This document shows positions 10,002 to 20,221 of a DNA stretch of 64,000 bases, piece after piece. The position numbers and the translations under genes are program-made. Under the pieces are notes generated by a model. The model ran no database searches. It was not told the origin of the DNA and saw only the letters and a list, made by a program, of their open reading frames with translations. This DNA comes from an uncultured Sphingorhabdus sp. (GTDB lineage Bacteria; Pseudomonadota; Alphaproteobacteria; Sphingomonadales; Sphingomonadaceae), in the NCBI GenBank assembly GCA_947492905.1, contig CANLOL010000001.1, positions 2,024,578-2,088,577 of the forward strand, given 5' to 3'. The first letter of the stretch is position 1. The number at the start of each line of letters is the position of its first letter.

Positions 10002-11543
10002 ATGGCCCATTCCAATATTGATAATAATATGACCGAGAGAGCCTTATCGGAACTTAATGCAGGGCGTCCTTCTTTGGTGTGGAAGCGCATCGTTGCAGAT
10101 ACAGAAACGCCTGTTTCGGCGGCACTTAAATTGATGCAGTCAGATCGCGGTGATTTCTTGCTCGAATCTGTCGAAGGCGGTGAAACGCGTGGGCGTCATA
10201 GCCTTATCGGCTTGGCTCCAGACCTTATTTTTCGGGCCAATGGTGAAGATGCAGAAATAAACCGCAATTGGGCCTATGATCGTGATGACTTTAAGCCTTT
10301 AGAAGCTGACAGCCTCAGCGCGCTCAGGCAATTGGTGGCATCTTGCCATATGGATGTACCAAAAGAATTGCCCGATGCTTTGGCCTGTTTGGTCGGCTAT
10401 TTTGGTTATGAGACGATTGGATTGGTTGAGAAATTACCACGTGCTGCGCAATCGGACCTTCAAACTCCTGATATGTTATTTGTTCGTCCCACTCTTGTGT
10501 TGATATTTGACCGGCTGAGCGATGAGCTATTTATCATTGCACCCATTTGGCCTGAAATATCAGCGGAACATAAACCCTCTAAAAGCTATGAGCAAAAAAT
10601 TAGCGCTGCATTGGAAAATATTGACGATATTGAGCGTCAGTTGAACCGAGCTGTGCCAAAGCAAACCACTCTAGCGCAAATCCAAGATATAGATTTCACG
10701 CCTAATGTCGCGCCTGATGATTATAAATCTATGGTGCGCCGCGCCAAAGATTATATAACCGCTGGCGATATATTTCAGATTGTATTGGCGCAGCGTTTCA
10801 CAGCGCCTTTCACATTACCGCCGATTGAATTATACCGCGCCTTACGCCGCATAAACCCCTCGCCATTCTTATTTTTCCTCGACTTGCCAGAGTTCGCATT
10901 AATCGGTTCAAGCCCCGAAATATTGGTGCGCTCTAAAAATGGTGAAATCACGATACGCCCCATCGCTGGAACGCGCCCGCGCGGTAAAAATGCTGCTGAA
11001 GATGCAGCGAATAAAGCTAGCTTGCTTGCCGATCCCAAAGAATGTGCGGAACATTTGATGCTGCTTGATTTGGGGCGCAATGACGTTGGCCGCGTTGCCA
11101 AAGAGAGCAGCGTAAAAGTCACCGATAGCTATATGGTCGAATTTTACAGCCATGTTATGCACATAGTGTCCAATGTCACGGGCAATCTTGATGATAAATA
11201 TGATGCTATTGACGCTCTATTTGCTGGCTTTCCAGCAGGAACCGTCAGCGGCGCTCCCAAAGTGAGGGCGTGCGAAATAATCGCGGAATTAGAGCCTGAA
11301 ACGCGCGGTGCTTATGCGGGCGGGGTTGGATATTTCTCACCCAATGGCGATATGGATAGCTGTATTGTATTGAGGACAGGCATTGTCAAAGATGGCCAAT
11401 TGCATGTTCAAGCAGGCGCAGGCATTGTCGCCGATAGCGATCCTGATTATGAATTGCGCGAATGTGAAGCCAAATCAGGCGCATTACTAGCCGCTGCAAA
11501 AGAAGCGGTCCACCGCGCCCATGACGCGGGGTTCGGACAGTGA
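10002..11543 (+). CDS. trpE: Anthranilate synthase component I
   Basis: Converts chorismate and ammonia (from TrpG) to anthranilate, the first tryptophan-specific step. The 513 residues include the N-terminal regulatory domain and the chorismate-binding domain with DIFQIVLAQRF, SPEILVR, PIAGTRPRG, LDLGRNDVGRV and GTVSGAPKVRA. The exact start is uncertain: ATG at 10002 or 10029, neither with a strong Shine-Dalgarno. No leader peptide or attenuator fits in the 21 bp after ppiD. Heads trpE-trpG-trpD-trpC; trpF, trpB and trpA are not here, the usual split in alphaproteobacteria. Confidence 0.96.
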   Translation: MAHSNIDNNMTERALSELNAGRPSLVWKRIVADTETPVSAALKLMQSDRGDFLLESVEGGETRGRHSLIGLAPDLIFRANGEDAEINRNWAYDRDDFKPLEADSLSALRQLVASCHMDVPKELPDALACLVGYFGYETIGLVEKLPRAAQSDLQTPDMLFVRPTLVLIFDRLSDELFIIAPIWPEISAEHKPSKSYEQKISAALENIDDIERQLNRAVPKQTTLAQIQDIDFTPNVAPDDYKSMVRRAKDYITAGDIFQIVLAQRFTAPFTLPPIELYRALRRINPSPFLFFLDLPEFALIGSSPEILVRSKNGEITIRPIAGTRPRGKNAAEDAANKASLLADPKECAEHLMLLDLGRNDVGRVAKESSVKVTDSYMVEFYSHVMHIVSNVTGNLDDKYDAIDALFAGFPAGTVSGAPKVRACEIIAELEPETRGAYAGGVGYFSPNGDMDSCIVLRTGIVKDGQLHVQAGAGIVADSDPDYELRECEAKSGALLAAAKEAVHRAHDAGFGQ

Positions 11544-11553
11544 AGGTAATATT

Positions 11554-12135
11554 ATGATCCTTGTTATCGATAATTATGACAGCTTTACCTTTAACCTTGT
11601 CCATTATTTGATGGAACTAGGCGCTGAAGTGCGCGTAGAACGCAATGATGCGATTAGCGCTAATGAAGCCTTACAAAGCGGCGCGGATGCGTTTTTAATC
11701 TCCCCTGGGCCATGTACACCCAATGAAGCGGGTATTTCGCTTGATCTGGTTGCAGCCTGTGCACAGGCGCAAAAACCGCTCATGGGCGTTTGTCTTGGTC
11801 ATCAATCCATTGGTCAGCATTTCGGGGCTAAGGTTGTTCAAGGAGGTCTTATGCACGGCAAAACATCGCCTATCACCCATGACGGCAGCGGATTATTTGC
11901 CGACATTCCATCGCCTTATATAGCGACGCGTTATCATTCGCTGATTGTAGAGGATATACCCGATTGCCTGAAAATCACAGCGACAGCCGATGATGGAAGC
12001 GTTATGGGCTATGCACATGAGAGCCTGCCCATTCATAGCGTACAATTTCACCCAGAGAGCATAGCCACTGAACATGGACATCATTTGCTGGCCAATTTCA
12101 TGCGTATCGCTGGATTAAAGCCAAGGGATTTATAA
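11554..12135 (+). CDS. trpG: Anthranilate synthase component II (glutamine amidotransferase)
   Basis: Supplies ammonia to TrpE by hydrolysing glutamine. The 193-residue class I amidotransferase opens MILVIDNYDSFTFNLVHYL. The nucleophile cysteine is in MGVCLGHQSIGQ and the catalytic His in SVQFHPESIATEHG. The ATG at 11554 was chosen because GAAGG lies 7-11 bases upstream and the protein then begins at the family's usual residue. An upstream in-frame ATG at 11521 would overlap trpE and adds nothing conserved. In some bacteria the same subunit also serves folate synthesis (PabA); that cannot be decided here. Confidence 0.96.
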   Translation: MILVIDNYDSFTFNLVHYLMELGAEVRVERNDAISANEALQSGADAFLISPGPCTPNEAGISLDLVAACAQAQKPLMGVCLGHQSIGQHFGAKVVQGGLMHGKTSPITHDGSGLFADIPSPYIATRYHSLIVEDIPDCLKITATADDGSVMGYAHESLPIHSVQFHPESIATEHGHHLLANFMRIAGLKPRDL

Positions 12136-13073
12136 TGAACAATCTTTTCGATGATATGCTCGATGGTAAATTATCTGCTGATGCAATTTCCGATGCTCTT
12201 ATCGAACTGGCTGATCGCGGAGAGAGCGCCGATGAAATAGCCTCTGCCGCGAAAGCTATGCGCAGCCGCATGATAGGTGTCGATGCGCCCAAAAATGCCA
12301 TTGATGTATGCGGGACGGGTGGTGATGGCAGCCATAGTTTGAATATATCCACTGCCACGGCTTTGGTGGTGGCGGCTTGCGATGTGCCAATGGCCAAACA
12401 TGGTAATCGCGCGGCATCGAGCAAATCAGGCGCTGCGGATACATTAGAGGCACTTGGATTAGACCTTAGTAAGGCCGATGCTGAACAATCTTTGCGCGAG
12501 ATTGGCATTGGTTTTTTCTTTGCGCCTAATCATCACCCTGCCCTTGGCCCGATTGCGCCGATCCGCAAAGCGCTCGGACGCCGCACTATATTTAATTTAT
12601 TAGGGCCGCTGTGTAATCCTGCGCGCGTCAAACGCCAGCTTATTGGCGTTGCATCCCCCGATTTGGTTGAAAAATATGCGCAAGCAGCGACGCAATTGGA
12701 ATATGAAAAAGTGATGATCGTGTCGGGCATGGAAGGATTGGACGAGATTAGCATTTCGGGCCCCACAAAAATTGCCATAGTTGAAGGCGCTAATATCCAA
12801 TATTCGTCTCTATCACCCGAAGATGTTGATCTGCCCCGTCATGATGCAGATGCCATTAAAGGGGGCGATGCAGCCTATAATGCAGCGGCATTACGTAATA
12901 TGTTGAAGGGTGAGAAATCCGCGTATCGCGATGCAGTAATTCTCAATTCCGCAGCGGCATTGATGGTTGCAGGCGAAGTGGAAAGTTTCGAAGAAGGCGC
13001 TGAGGAAGCTACTGAGGTCATCGACAAAGGATTAGCGAACACATTATTAGATTGCTGGATAGCGCACCAATGA
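12135..13073 (+). CDS. trpD: Anthranilate phosphoribosyltransferase
   Basis: Joins anthranilate to PRPP. The 312 residues are slightly short at the N-terminus for the family, which usually has about 330-345. Key motifs: [16 protein letters not shown] (PRPP binding), [17 protein letters not shown] and the LGPLCNPA region. Its ATG overlaps the trpG stop (TAATG at 12133-12137), so translation is probably coupled. Its own stop overlaps the trpC start. Confidence 0.96.
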   Translation: MNNLFDDMLDGKLSADAISDALIELADRGESADEIASAAKAMRSRMIGVDAPKNAIDVCGTGGDGSHSLNISTATALVVAACDVPMAKHGNRAASSKSGAADTLEALGLDLSKADAEQSLREIGIGFFFAPNHHPALGPIAPIRKALGRRTIFNLLGPLCNPARVKRQLIGVASPDLVEKYAQAATQLEYEKVMIVSGMEGLDEISISGPTKIAIVEGANIQYSSLSPEDVDLPRHDADAIKGGDAAYNAAALRNMLKGEKSAYRDAVILNSAAALMVAGEVESFEEGAEEATEVIDKGLANTLLDCWIAHQ

Positions 13074-13861
13074 GCGATAAATTAACAGAGATATGCGATG
13101 CAAAACGCGCCCATGTTGCCAAACGTAAAGCGCAGCTTAGCGATGCACATATACAAGATGCTATCGCCGCGCAAACTGCACCGCGCGGATTTATCCAATC
13201 TATCGAGCAAAAATCATCAGACGGCTTTGCTTTGATTGCTGAGATTAAAAAAGCCAGCCCCTCCAAAGGATTGATACGCAAAGATTTTGATCCGCCATCG
13301 CATGCAAAAGCCTATGAAGATGGGGGTGCAGCCTGTTTATCCATATTAACCGATATGCCCTATTTCCAAGGCGATGATGAATATTTGATAGCAGCGCGCG
13401 CAGCAACCAGCCTGCCCTGTTTACGCAAAGATTTCATGGTCGATGCTTGGCAGGTGGCGGAATCGCGTAGCCTTGGCGCTGATGCGATATTGATTATCAT
13501 GGCCGCAATTGATGATAGTCTGGCCGCTGAAATAGAAGATGCAGCGATTCATCATGGCATGGATGCCCTAATCGAAGTCCATGACGAACAAGAGTTAGAA
13601 CGAGCCTTAAGATTAAAATCGCGGTTATTGGGGATTAATAATCGCAATCTTAAAACTTTTGAAACGAGCCTTAGCATGACCGAGAGACTATCAAAAATGG
13701 TGCCGAGTGACCGTATCATGGTGTCCGAAAGCGGCATATTCACCCATGATGATTGCGTGCGGCTTTCGCAATCTGGTGCGCGCTGTTTTCTGGTAGGGGA
13801 ATCGCTCATGCGCCAAGAGGATGTTAGCGCCGCAACGCAAAAATTGTTGACGGGAAGATGA
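13070..13861 (+). CDS. trpC: Indole-3-glycerol phosphate synthase
   Basis: Closes the indole ring of the tryptophan precursor. The 263-residue TIM barrel contains [16 protein letters not shown] (catalytic Lys), [40 protein letters not shown] and VSESGI. Not fused to TrpF. The ATG at 13070 forms an ATGA overlap with the trpD stop; an in-frame ATG at 13052 is inside trpD and is less likely. The 3' end overlaps moaC by 4 bases. Confidence 0.96.
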   Translation: MSDKLTEICDAKRAHVAKRKAQLSDAHIQDAIAAQTAPRGFIQSIEQKSSDGFALIAEIKKASPSKGLIRKDFDPPSHAKAYEDGGAACLSILTDMPYFQGDDEYLIAARAATSLPCLRKDFMVDAWQVAESRSLGADAILIIMAAIDDSLAAEIEDAAIHHGMDALIEVHDEQELERALRLKSRLLGINNRNLKTFETSLSMTERLSKMVPSDRIMVSESGIFTHDDCVRLSQSGARCFLVGESLMRQEDVSAATQKLLTGR

Positions 13862-14325
13862 GCAAATTATCCCATATAGATGGCGATGGTAGCGCCCATA
13901 TGGTCGATGTTGGCGGCAAAGATGAGACAAGCCGTGAAGCTATCGCATCTGGGCAAATTTCTATGCATACCGGTACTTTGCAAGCCATAAAAGATAATGC
14001 GCTTAAAAAAGGCGATGTCCTATCTACCGCGCGGATTGCCGGCATTATGGCCGCCAAGAAAACCAGCGAATTAATTCCGCTATGCCATCCGCTGATGCTG
14101 ACAAAAATCTCCGTTGATTTTGAATATTTGGATGATGGAATATTGGTCACCGCGCTTGTGCGCCTTGATGGTAAAACGGGCGTTGAGATGGAGGCACTCA
14201 CTGCGGTTAATATCGCTTTGCTCACTATCTATGACATGGCAAAAGCATTGCAAAAAGACATGGTCATTAATGACGTGAAATTAATAAAAAAGACTGGCGG
14301 AAAATCAGGGGAATGGACCGCTTAA
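13858..14325 (+). CDS. moaC: Cyclic pyranopterin monophosphate synthase MoaC
   Basis: Second step of molybdenum cofactor synthesis, producing cPMP after MoaA. The 155 residues are of normal size. Conserved blocks: [18 protein letters not shown], the [11 protein letters not shown] motif, and [20 protein letters not shown] followed by the KxxGGKSG end. ATGA overlap with trpC and TAATG overlap with moeA show tight coupling. The trpC-moaC-moeA order is common in alphaproteobacteria although the pathways are unrelated. Confidence 0.96.
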   Translation: MSKLSHIDGDGSAHMVDVGGKDETSREAIASGQISMHTGTLQAIKDNALKKGDVLSTARIAGIMAAKKTSELIPLCHPLMLTKISVDFEYLDDGILVTALVRLDGKTGVEMEALTAVNIALLTIYDMAKALQKDMVINDVKLIKKTGGKSGEWTA

Positions 14326-15512
14326 TGGCCGATTTACTGCCCTTGGATGATGCGCAAAAAGCATTAATCAGCGCAGCAACAAAATTAGGCACAGAGTATA
14401 TAGATATTACTGCTGCATTGGGCCGCACAGCCGCGCAAGATGTGGTGTCATTGCGCAACCAACCAGCGGCTGATATGTCGGCGATGGATGGCTATGCTAT
14501 TTGCTATGACGCCAATATCACTACATGGGAAATTATTGGGGAATGTAAAGCTGGGGCGCCTCCTTGTGATGCTATTGAGCCGCATCTGGCAGCGCGCATA
14601 TTCACGGGTGCATTGCTGCCAGAGGGTGCCGATACAATCATCATCCAAGAAAATATCATGCGCAAAGATGATAGAATAGAATATAGCTCGGACACGCCGA
14701 TAAATCTCGGTCAAAACATTAGGCGTAAAGGCGGAGATTTTGCCCAAGATGAGACCATTATTAAGGCCGGAACACGCATTAATCCTGCACAAATTGGATA
14801 TGCTATCGCTGCTGGTCATGATAGATTATGCGTTTATAAAAGCGCGAAAATCGCCATAATATCAACGGGTGATGAACTTCGCAAAGCTGGTGAAAGTTGC
14901 GCCCCCTATCAAATACCCGCCAGTAACGGGCCTATGATCGCTGCTTTATTACATGGCTATGATATTATCTATAATGATGTTGTGAGCGACGATTTAGCGA
15001 GCATAAAAAACATCATCTCCAATCATCAACATAGTGATGTGATTATCACCATTGGCGGGGCATCGGTTGGCGATCATGACCTTATTCTTCCAGCTTTAGA
15101 GGAATTGGGCGCAGATATAGCTTTTATGAAAGCGGCGATTAAACCAGGCAAACCCATTATGACGGGGCGTTTGGGCAATAGCCATATCATTGCCCTGCCC
15201 GGCAATCCATCAAGCGCATATGTAACGGCTATATTATTTTTATTGCCACTAGTGCATTATATCAGTGGTTTAGAGGATTATTTGCCGCCCACACGCAAGT
15301 CAATAAGTGCTAAATCATTGCCCAAAACAGGGGTACGTGCGGAATTTCTACGAGCAATTATAAACGGTGATAGGGTCATAGCTTTTTCATCCCAAGATAG
15401 CGGGAAATTGTCAACTTTGGCATCGGCCAATGCGCTGATTATTAGAGATAGTGAAAGCATGGAATTAGAGGCTGGTGAGGATATATATTATATACCAATA
15501 AATCATTTGTAA
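14325..15512 (+). CDS. moeA: Molybdopterin molybdenumtransferase MoeA
   Basis: Inserts molybdate into adenylated molybdopterin. The 395-residue protein has the usual MoeA order. Near the N-terminus is SAMDGYA, then the RIFTGALLPEGADTIIIQEN block, the MoCF-binding core IISTGDEL ... ASNGPMIAALL ... ITIGGASVGDHD, and KPGKP...ALPGNPSSAYV. The start at 14325 was chosen from the TAATG overlap with moaC; an ATG 12 bases upstream is also in frame. Last gene of the trp-moa run; lexA follows after 79 bp with its own control site. Confidence 0.95.
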   Translation: MADLLPLDDAQKALISAATKLGTEYIDITAALGRTAAQDVVSLRNQPAADMSAMDGYAICYDANITTWEIIGECKAGAPPCDAIEPHLAARIFTGALLPEGADTIIIQENIMRKDDRIEYSSDTPINLGQNIRRKGGDFAQDETIIKAGTRINPAQIGYAIAAGHDRLCVYKSAKIAIISTGDELRKAGESCAPYQIPASNGPMIAALLHGYDIIYNDVVSDDLASIKNIISNHQHSDVIITIGGASVGDHDLILPALEELGADIAFMKAAIKPGKPIMTGRLGNSHIIALPGNPSSAYVTAILFLLPLVHYISGLEDYLPPTRKSISAKSLPKTGVRAEFLRAIINGDRVIAFSSQDSGKLSTLASANALIIRDSESMELEAGEDIYYIPINHL

Positions 15513-15529
15513 TTAATGGTGAAAATGGC

Positions 15530-15572
15530 TTGACATAACCCCTTTTGTTTCTTAATTGTTCTTTATTCGTTC
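15530..15572 (+). promoter_or_regulatory. lexA promoter region with SOS box
   Basis: GTTC at 15558-15561, seven bases, GTTC at 15569-15572. This is exactly the alphaproteobacterial LexA site GTTC-N7-GTTC, placed 20 bp before the lexA ATG, so LexA represses its own gene. TTGACA at 15530-15535 can serve as the -35 element; no strong -10 hexamer is seen at the matching distance. Confidence 0.85.
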
Positions 15573-15591
15573 TAATATAGGGGCAATTATA

Positions 15592-16290
15592 ATGCTGACT
15601 GCTAAACAATTTGAACTTTTGAACTTCATTCACCAACGCTTGGAAGAAACTGGTATTTCTCCTTCTTTCGAAGAAATGAAAGATGCGCTCGGTCTAAAGT
15701 CTAAATCTGGTATTCATAGGCTTATCTCAGCTCTTGAAGAACGTAGTTTTTTGCGGCGCCTTCCCAATCGCGCGCGCGCTTTAGAAGTTATCAAATTGCC
15801 CGATATGGGCCAAGATACGCCGATAAAACAAAATAAAACTGTGATAGAGGCTGTTCAGAAAAAATCCTCTGATATTCCACCCAATGCCATGCCTGTGGCT
15901 GCTAATGATGTCATTGAAATACCTTTGCATGGCAAGATTGCTGCGGGTGTTCCTATTGAAGCTATGGAGGGCAATAGCAGCCTTGCTGTGCCGCTTGCTC
16001 TGCTTGGTTCTGGTGAACATTATGCTCTGGAAGTATCGGGCGATTCCATGATTGAAGCTGGAATTTTTGATGGCGACTATGCGCTAATCCAACGCACACA
16101 AACTGCGCGCGATGGTGAAATTGTTGTTGCTCTGGTGCGCAATGAAGAAGCGACCCTTAAATATTTACGCAAAAATGGCCCGAACATTCAACTGGATCCC
16201 GCAAATGCAGCCTATGAACCGCAAGTCTATCCTGCTGAAGAAGTTGCTATTCAAGGCAAATTAGCGGGTTTGCTGCGCCGTTATCATTAA
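15592..16290 (+). CDS. lexA: LexA repressor
   Basis: SOS repressor that cleaves itself with RecA help after DNA damage. The 232-residue protein has an N-terminal winged helix ([12 protein letters not shown] ... [13 protein letters not shown]). After a linker come the Ala-Gly cleavage site in [11 protein letters not shown] and the serine protease dyad: Ser in [11 protein letters not shown] and Lys in EATLKYLRK. The start at 15592 fits the family N-terminus MLTAKQ. An ATG at 15556 would lie across the SOS box and is rejected. Autoregulation is predicted from the upstream box. Confidence 0.97.
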   Translation: MLTAKQFELLNFIHQRLEETGISPSFEEMKDALGLKSKSGIHRLISALEERSFLRRLPNRARALEVIKLPDMGQDTPIKQNKTVIEAVQKKSSDIPPNAMPVAANDVIEIPLHGKIAAGVPIEAMEGNSSLAVPLALLGSGEHYALEVSGDSMIEAGIFDGDYALIQRTQTARDGEIVVALVRNEEATLKYLRKNGPNIQLDPANAAYEPQVYPAEEVAIQGKLAGLLRRYH

Positions 16291-16363
16291 ACCGCAAGCA
16301 TGAGATAATAGTCCGTCATAATCCCTATTCACCCCTCGGTTTATATGCTCCTTCAAGTTCAAT

Positions 16364-18565
16364 TCATTGCCTCTTGTGGGGATAAGTCGTTGGCCGGTTT
16401 TCATTATATTCGGACCATGGCAAATGGGCCTGCTCCGATGCTACATTTCTAATCCTACTCGATGATAAATATAGAGCAACACCGCCGCTTTTATCATGAA
16501 AGGCGCGATCAATCTTGAGCCGCTTTGGTTTGCAATCATAGGGCAGATAGCGGTTGCTAACCGCAATATCGACTCTTTTACAGGCAGCAGCCAATTCTAG
16601 GCGCGGTACAAATTGATTGGATCTGGTTGCTAATAATGTCCAAAGGCTCTGTTTGCCCGCTTCGCTCTCCCCTTCTTCACTATCCCCTTGCTCTTTTTTC
16701 AATGTGATTATGCATATATCGGGTGAGCATTGCGCGCCTGGCCAATTGGCTATGTCGGATGCCTCTCCGTCAAATCCCGCATTTTCATTGAGCAATTCAC
16801 GAATATAGCTTCCTGCTCTAGTGCGCAGCAACAGCATTTCATCCCTATTTCCGCCAACCCCCTCATTTTTGACCGCGAGATGACGGCCATCTCCGGTTAT
16901 CAATATATCTGGCGATGGTGTTCGCAATAACATAATAAAAGCTATTAAGAGCGGGGCTAATGCAAAATATTTATAATTGGATTTCACAATCATTATCATT
17001 AACCCTGATAAAATAATGATCGCATATAAACTCATATCTATGGCGGCGACCGTTGTAATGGCGGCGGGTAAATTGCTTACATAATGCGCTAATTTTAATA
17101 TCATTTCGATTGATTGGCCACATATCCACCAAAATGGTGCGCCTAATCCTATGGTATCAAATATAAAGGCTGCTATCCCCGATGGAATGATGACGAATGT
17201 TGTCAACGGAATCGCTATCATATTTGCTAATGCACCATAGATGCCGGTTTTTTGAAAATGATATAAAGCGATTGGAGCAAGCGCTATTTCGATAAATAGC
17301 CCTGTGATGAAGAGCGATAATAAAAATCGTCCAAAGGCTTTAATCCATATCTCTTCTCTTCGGTGCACCAATTTTTGCATAAATTTTGTTTCGTGCAATG
17401 TGATAATCGTAGCAACCGCCGCAAAACTTAGCTGAAAGCTTGGCCCAACCAATACTTCGGGCATAATCAACATGATGAACAAAGCCCCAAAAGCCACCAA
17501 CCGAAGCGTTAGTGGATCGCGCCCCATGATCAAAGCGGCCAAAACCAAACATGCCGCGATACAGGCTCTTATCGTTGGCACCTGTGCGCCCGTTAAGATC
17601 GTATAAAATATAGCGATTAAAGCTGCTATTGATGCTGCGTAAATAGGAACACGATGGCGCAATGCAAAAGATGGGAATAAGGATAATATTTTGGCTATGA
17701 TAAAAAAGCTCATCATAACGACGGCCGTGACATGTAAACCGCTAATTGCCAGTAAATGAGCCATACCACTGCGGCGCATCGCTTCTGCATCTTCCATAGC
17801 AATTGCGCCTCTATCACCCGAAGCCAATGTCGCTCCTATCGCGCCTGCTCTGCCCGGAATTTCCTCTCTCACCTTAGTTGCTATTTGATCGCGCGTATTA
17901 GATATTGTGATATTGGATTGCGCAGCATTGACCAATGTCACCTCGCCCAAAGCAGAGCCTGTTGCGCCAAGGCCATCAAACCAAGCGCGCTGAGCAAAAT
18001 CATAAGCCCCCGGCACGGCGGGGCCAGCGGGCGGCAATAATCTGACTTTGGATTTGATGATTGAACCTGCGGTGAAACTATCATCATATTGTTCATTAGA
18101 CAGGTTTATGCGGATCTTTTCAGGAAGCGATTGCCTAGCTTCGGTATCTAATGTTAAGCGCACCATGGCGCGCGCTGGTAATTTTTCTATCCTGTCGATC
18201 CGGCCATAAATATGACCTACCCATGGTTTTTCTAATATGGGTGACGATATAGTGTGCGAGCGCAGCGATATAGCCGACCATCCAACTATGATGGATAGCC
18301 CGATCATTAATGCAACAAGACTTAGGCGTGATTTAAGCTTAGCAACTAACCCAATTCCGCTCAAAATGATGCTCGGTATGATGATATAGTGCCAATTATT
18401 TGCCCCCAAAATAAACCAAGCGGCAATCCCTATGCCAACAAATATGGGGATATATAGCGGTAATTGCACTGCTTCTTTTTCAAGCCATAATTCCATCCGA
18501 TTTGCAATCAAACTAGGCTGCGCCAATATAGTTTTTTGCACGTCATATGTGGAAAATGATGCCAT
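16364..18565 (-). CDS. comEC: ComEC/Rec2 family DNA-uptake channel protein
   Basis: Inner-membrane channel that passes single-stranded DNA into the cytoplasm in competent bacteria. The 733 residues contain N-terminal helices and a DUF4131-like domain (about 35-200). The competence domain has the signature HLLAISGLHVTAVVM and many helices to about 540. The C-terminus is short: after LITGDGRHLAV only about 160 residues remain and no HxHxDH motif is visible, so the metallo-beta-lactamase-like domain of Bacillus ComEC is missing or degenerate. This seems normal for sphingomonads, from memory. No other competence gene is in the window. Confidence 0.9.
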   Translation of the reverse strand: MASFSTYDVQKTILAQPSLIANRMELWLEKEAVQLPLYIPIFVGIGIAAWFILGANNWHYIIIPSIILSGIGLVAKLKSRLSLVALMIGLSIIVGWSAISLRSHTISSPILEKPWVGHIYGRIDRIEKLPARAMVRLTLDTEARQSLPEKIRINLSNEQYDDSFTAGSIIKSKVRLLPPAGPAVPGAYDFAQRAWFDGLGATGSALGEVTLVNAAQSNITISNTRDQIATKVREEIPGRAGAIGATLASGDRGAIAMEDAEAMRRSGMAHLLAISGLHVTAVVMMSFFIIAKILSLFPSFALRHRVPIYAASIAALIAIFYTILTGAQVPTIRACIAACLVLAALIMGRDPLTLRLVAFGALFIMLIMPEVLVGPSFQLSFAAVATIITLHETKFMQKLVHRREEIWIKAFGRFLLSLFITGLFIEIALAPIALYHFQKTGIYGALANMIAIPLTTFVIIPSGIAAFIFDTIGLGAPFWWICGQSIEMILKLAHYVSNLPAAITTVAAIDMSLYAIIILSGLMIMIVKSNYKYFALAPLLIAFIMLLRTPSPDILITGDGRHLAVKNEGVGGNRDEMLLLRTRAGSYIRELLNENAGFDGEASDIANWPGAQCSPDICIITLKKEQGDSEEGESEAGKQSLWTLLATRSNQFVPRLELAAACKRVDIAVSNRYLPYDCKPKRLKIDRAFHDKSGGVALYLSSSRIRNVASEQAHLPWSEYNENRPTTYPHKRQ

Positions 18566-18884
18566 AGACTATGCATATATTATAAAATCAAAGTCGGCTA
18601 TCGGTCATTTCGCTCTATATTATGCTAATATTTGCCACCGAAGATTGTGTTTTGCCTTGACCTTAAGGTCAAATTCTTCCATGTGCAGCCTGCATCAAAT
18701 GATGATCTTCCCCAAGATAATATCGTATATGATGGGTATAAAAATCATAGATATAAGCGTAATGATGCAGCCATTTCACAATTGAAACGGCAGAAAGAAT
18801 TGATGAATATCACCCTGATGGGACTAAAATTTTGAATTAACATTTGCGAGAGTGATACATCTCTCGCTTATCTGGAGATTATGT
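18566..18884 (+). other. Spacer between comEC and gltA with one weak reading frame
   Basis: 319 bp hold the divergent promoters for comEC and gltA. A plus-strand frame at 18632-18835 (TTG start, 67 codons, ending [17 protein letters not shown]) is open but has no ATG start, no clear Shine-Dalgarno and no family I recognise, so it is not called as a gene. A perfect palindrome sits in its 5' part (18657-18672). GGAGA at 18874-18878 is the gltA Shine-Dalgarno. Confidence 0.5.
18657..18672. repeat. Perfect 16-bp palindrome, possible operator
   Basis: TTGACCTTAAGGTCAA reads the same on both strands. It lies 92 bp upstream of the comEC ATG on one side and about 212 bp upstream of gltA on the other. 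A dimeric regulator site is possible. No -10 element follows at MerR-type spacing. Confidence 0.45.
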
Positions 18885-20171
18885 ATGTCGAATGAAACAG
18901 CTAAAATGTCAGTAGGTGGCAAAGACTATGAATTCCCTGTCTTAAAAGCTACAACTGGTCCAGATGTTATAGATATAAGAAAATTATACGCGCAAACGGA
19001 TAATTTCACATTTGATCCAGGCTTCACCTCAACAGCTAGCTGTGAATCAGACCTTACATTCATTGATGGCGGCGAAGGCATATTGCTCCATGGCGGTTAT
19101 CCCATTGGTCAACTAGCAGAACATTCTTCTTTCATGGAGACATCTTATTTACTGCTCAATGGCGCATTACCTAGCAAAAGCGAGCTAGAAGAGTTTCAAG
19201 CCACCATTACAAATCACACAATGCTTCATGAGCAATTGGCCAAATTCTTTAGCGGATTTCGCCGTGATGCTCACCCTATGGCTATTATGTGCGGTGTTGT
19301 GGGTGCGCTTAGTGCATTTTATCACGATAGCACCGATATTAATGATCCAGAGCATCGCAAGATTTCAAGCCACAGATTAATCGCCAAAATGCCAACAATC
19401 GCGGCGATGGCTTATAAATATTCTATTGGTCAACCATTTGTATATCCAGACAATACATTGTCATACCCTGGAAATTTCTTGCGCATGACATTTGGCGTGC
19501 CAGCAGAAGAATATAAGGTCGATCCCGTTATTGAACGCGCAATGGACCGTATTTTCATTTTGCATGCTGATCATGAACAAAATGCATCGACATCAACCGT
19601 GCGTTTGGCTGGCTCTTCTGGTGCTAACCCATTTGCCTGTATTGCTGCTGGTATTGCTTGTTTATGGGGCCCTGCCCATGGCGGTGCGAACGAAGCGGCG
19701 CTCAATATGCTGCGTGAAATTGGTACGGTTGACCGTATTCCAGAATATATTGCGCGCGCGAAAGATAAAAATGACCCATTCCGTCTGATGGGCTTTGGTC
19801 ACCGTGTTTATAAAAATTACGATCCTCGTGCGACTGTTATGCAAAAAACAGCCGATGAAGTATTGACCAAATTGGGCGTAACCGATCCTATCTTTGATGT
19901 GGCGAGAGAATTAGAGCAAATTGCTCTGAACGATCCATATTTCGTAGAGAAAAAACTCTATCCTAATGTCGATTTCTATTCTGGTATCATCCTATCCGCA
20001 ATTGGCTTCCCAACGGAAATGTTCACCGTATTATTTGCATTAGCGCGCACCGTAGGTTGGGTCGCACAATGGAATGAAATGATTTCTGATCCGGGCCAAA
20101 AAATTGGTCGCCCACGTCAACTATATACAGGACCAGCACAGCGTGACTATGTTCCTGTTGATAAGCGCTAA
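18885..20171 (+). CDS. gltA: Citrate synthase (type II)
   Basis: Condenses oxaloacetate and acetyl-CoA at the entry of the TCA cycle. The 428 residues match the length of the hexameric NADH-regulated Gram-negative type. Active-site blocks: [24 protein letters not shown] and [14 protein letters not shown], the last with the catalytic His; the catalytic Asp lies in NVDFYSG. ATG at 18885 follows GGAGA by 6 bases. An upstream in-frame ATG at 18852 has no Shine-Dalgarno and adds no conserved residues. A terminator directly follows. Confidence 0.97.
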   Translation: MSNETAKMSVGGKDYEFPVLKATTGPDVIDIRKLYAQTDNFTFDPGFTSTASCESDLTFIDGGEGILLHGGYPIGQLAEHSSFMETSYLLLNGALPSKSELEEFQATITNHTMLHEQLAKFFSGFRRDAHPMAIMCGVVGALSAFYHDSTDINDPEHRKISSHRLIAKMPTIAAMAYKYSIGQPFVYPDNTLSYPGNFLRMTFGVPAEEYKVDPVIERAMDRIFILHADHEQNASTSTVRLAGSSGANPFACIAAGIACLWGPAHGGANEAALNMLREIGTVDRIPEYIARAKDKNDPFRLMGFGHRVYKNYDPRATVMQKTADEVLTKLGVTDPIFDVARELEQIALNDPYFVEKKLYPNVDFYSGIILSAIGFPTEMFTVLFALARTVGWVAQWNEMISDPGQKIGRPRQLYTGPAQRDYVPVDKR

Positions 20172-20193
20172 ACAGCTATATTATTGATAATGA

Positions 20194-20221
20194 AGGGGCG
20201 TCTTTTGGCGCCTCTTTTTTT
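20194..20221 (+). terminator. Rho-independent terminator after gltA
   Basis: AGGGGCGTC (20194-20202), loop TTTT, GGCGCCTCT (20207-20215): a 9-bp stem with two wobbles, then a run of T to 20221. It reaches the stop codon of the convergent histidine-kinase-like gene. Confidence 0.9.

Noticed and set aside
18657-18690. MerR-type promoter at the 16-bp palindrome
   Set aside because: No -10 hexamer at 19-20 bp from TTGACC and no metal-resistance or MerR gene nearby.
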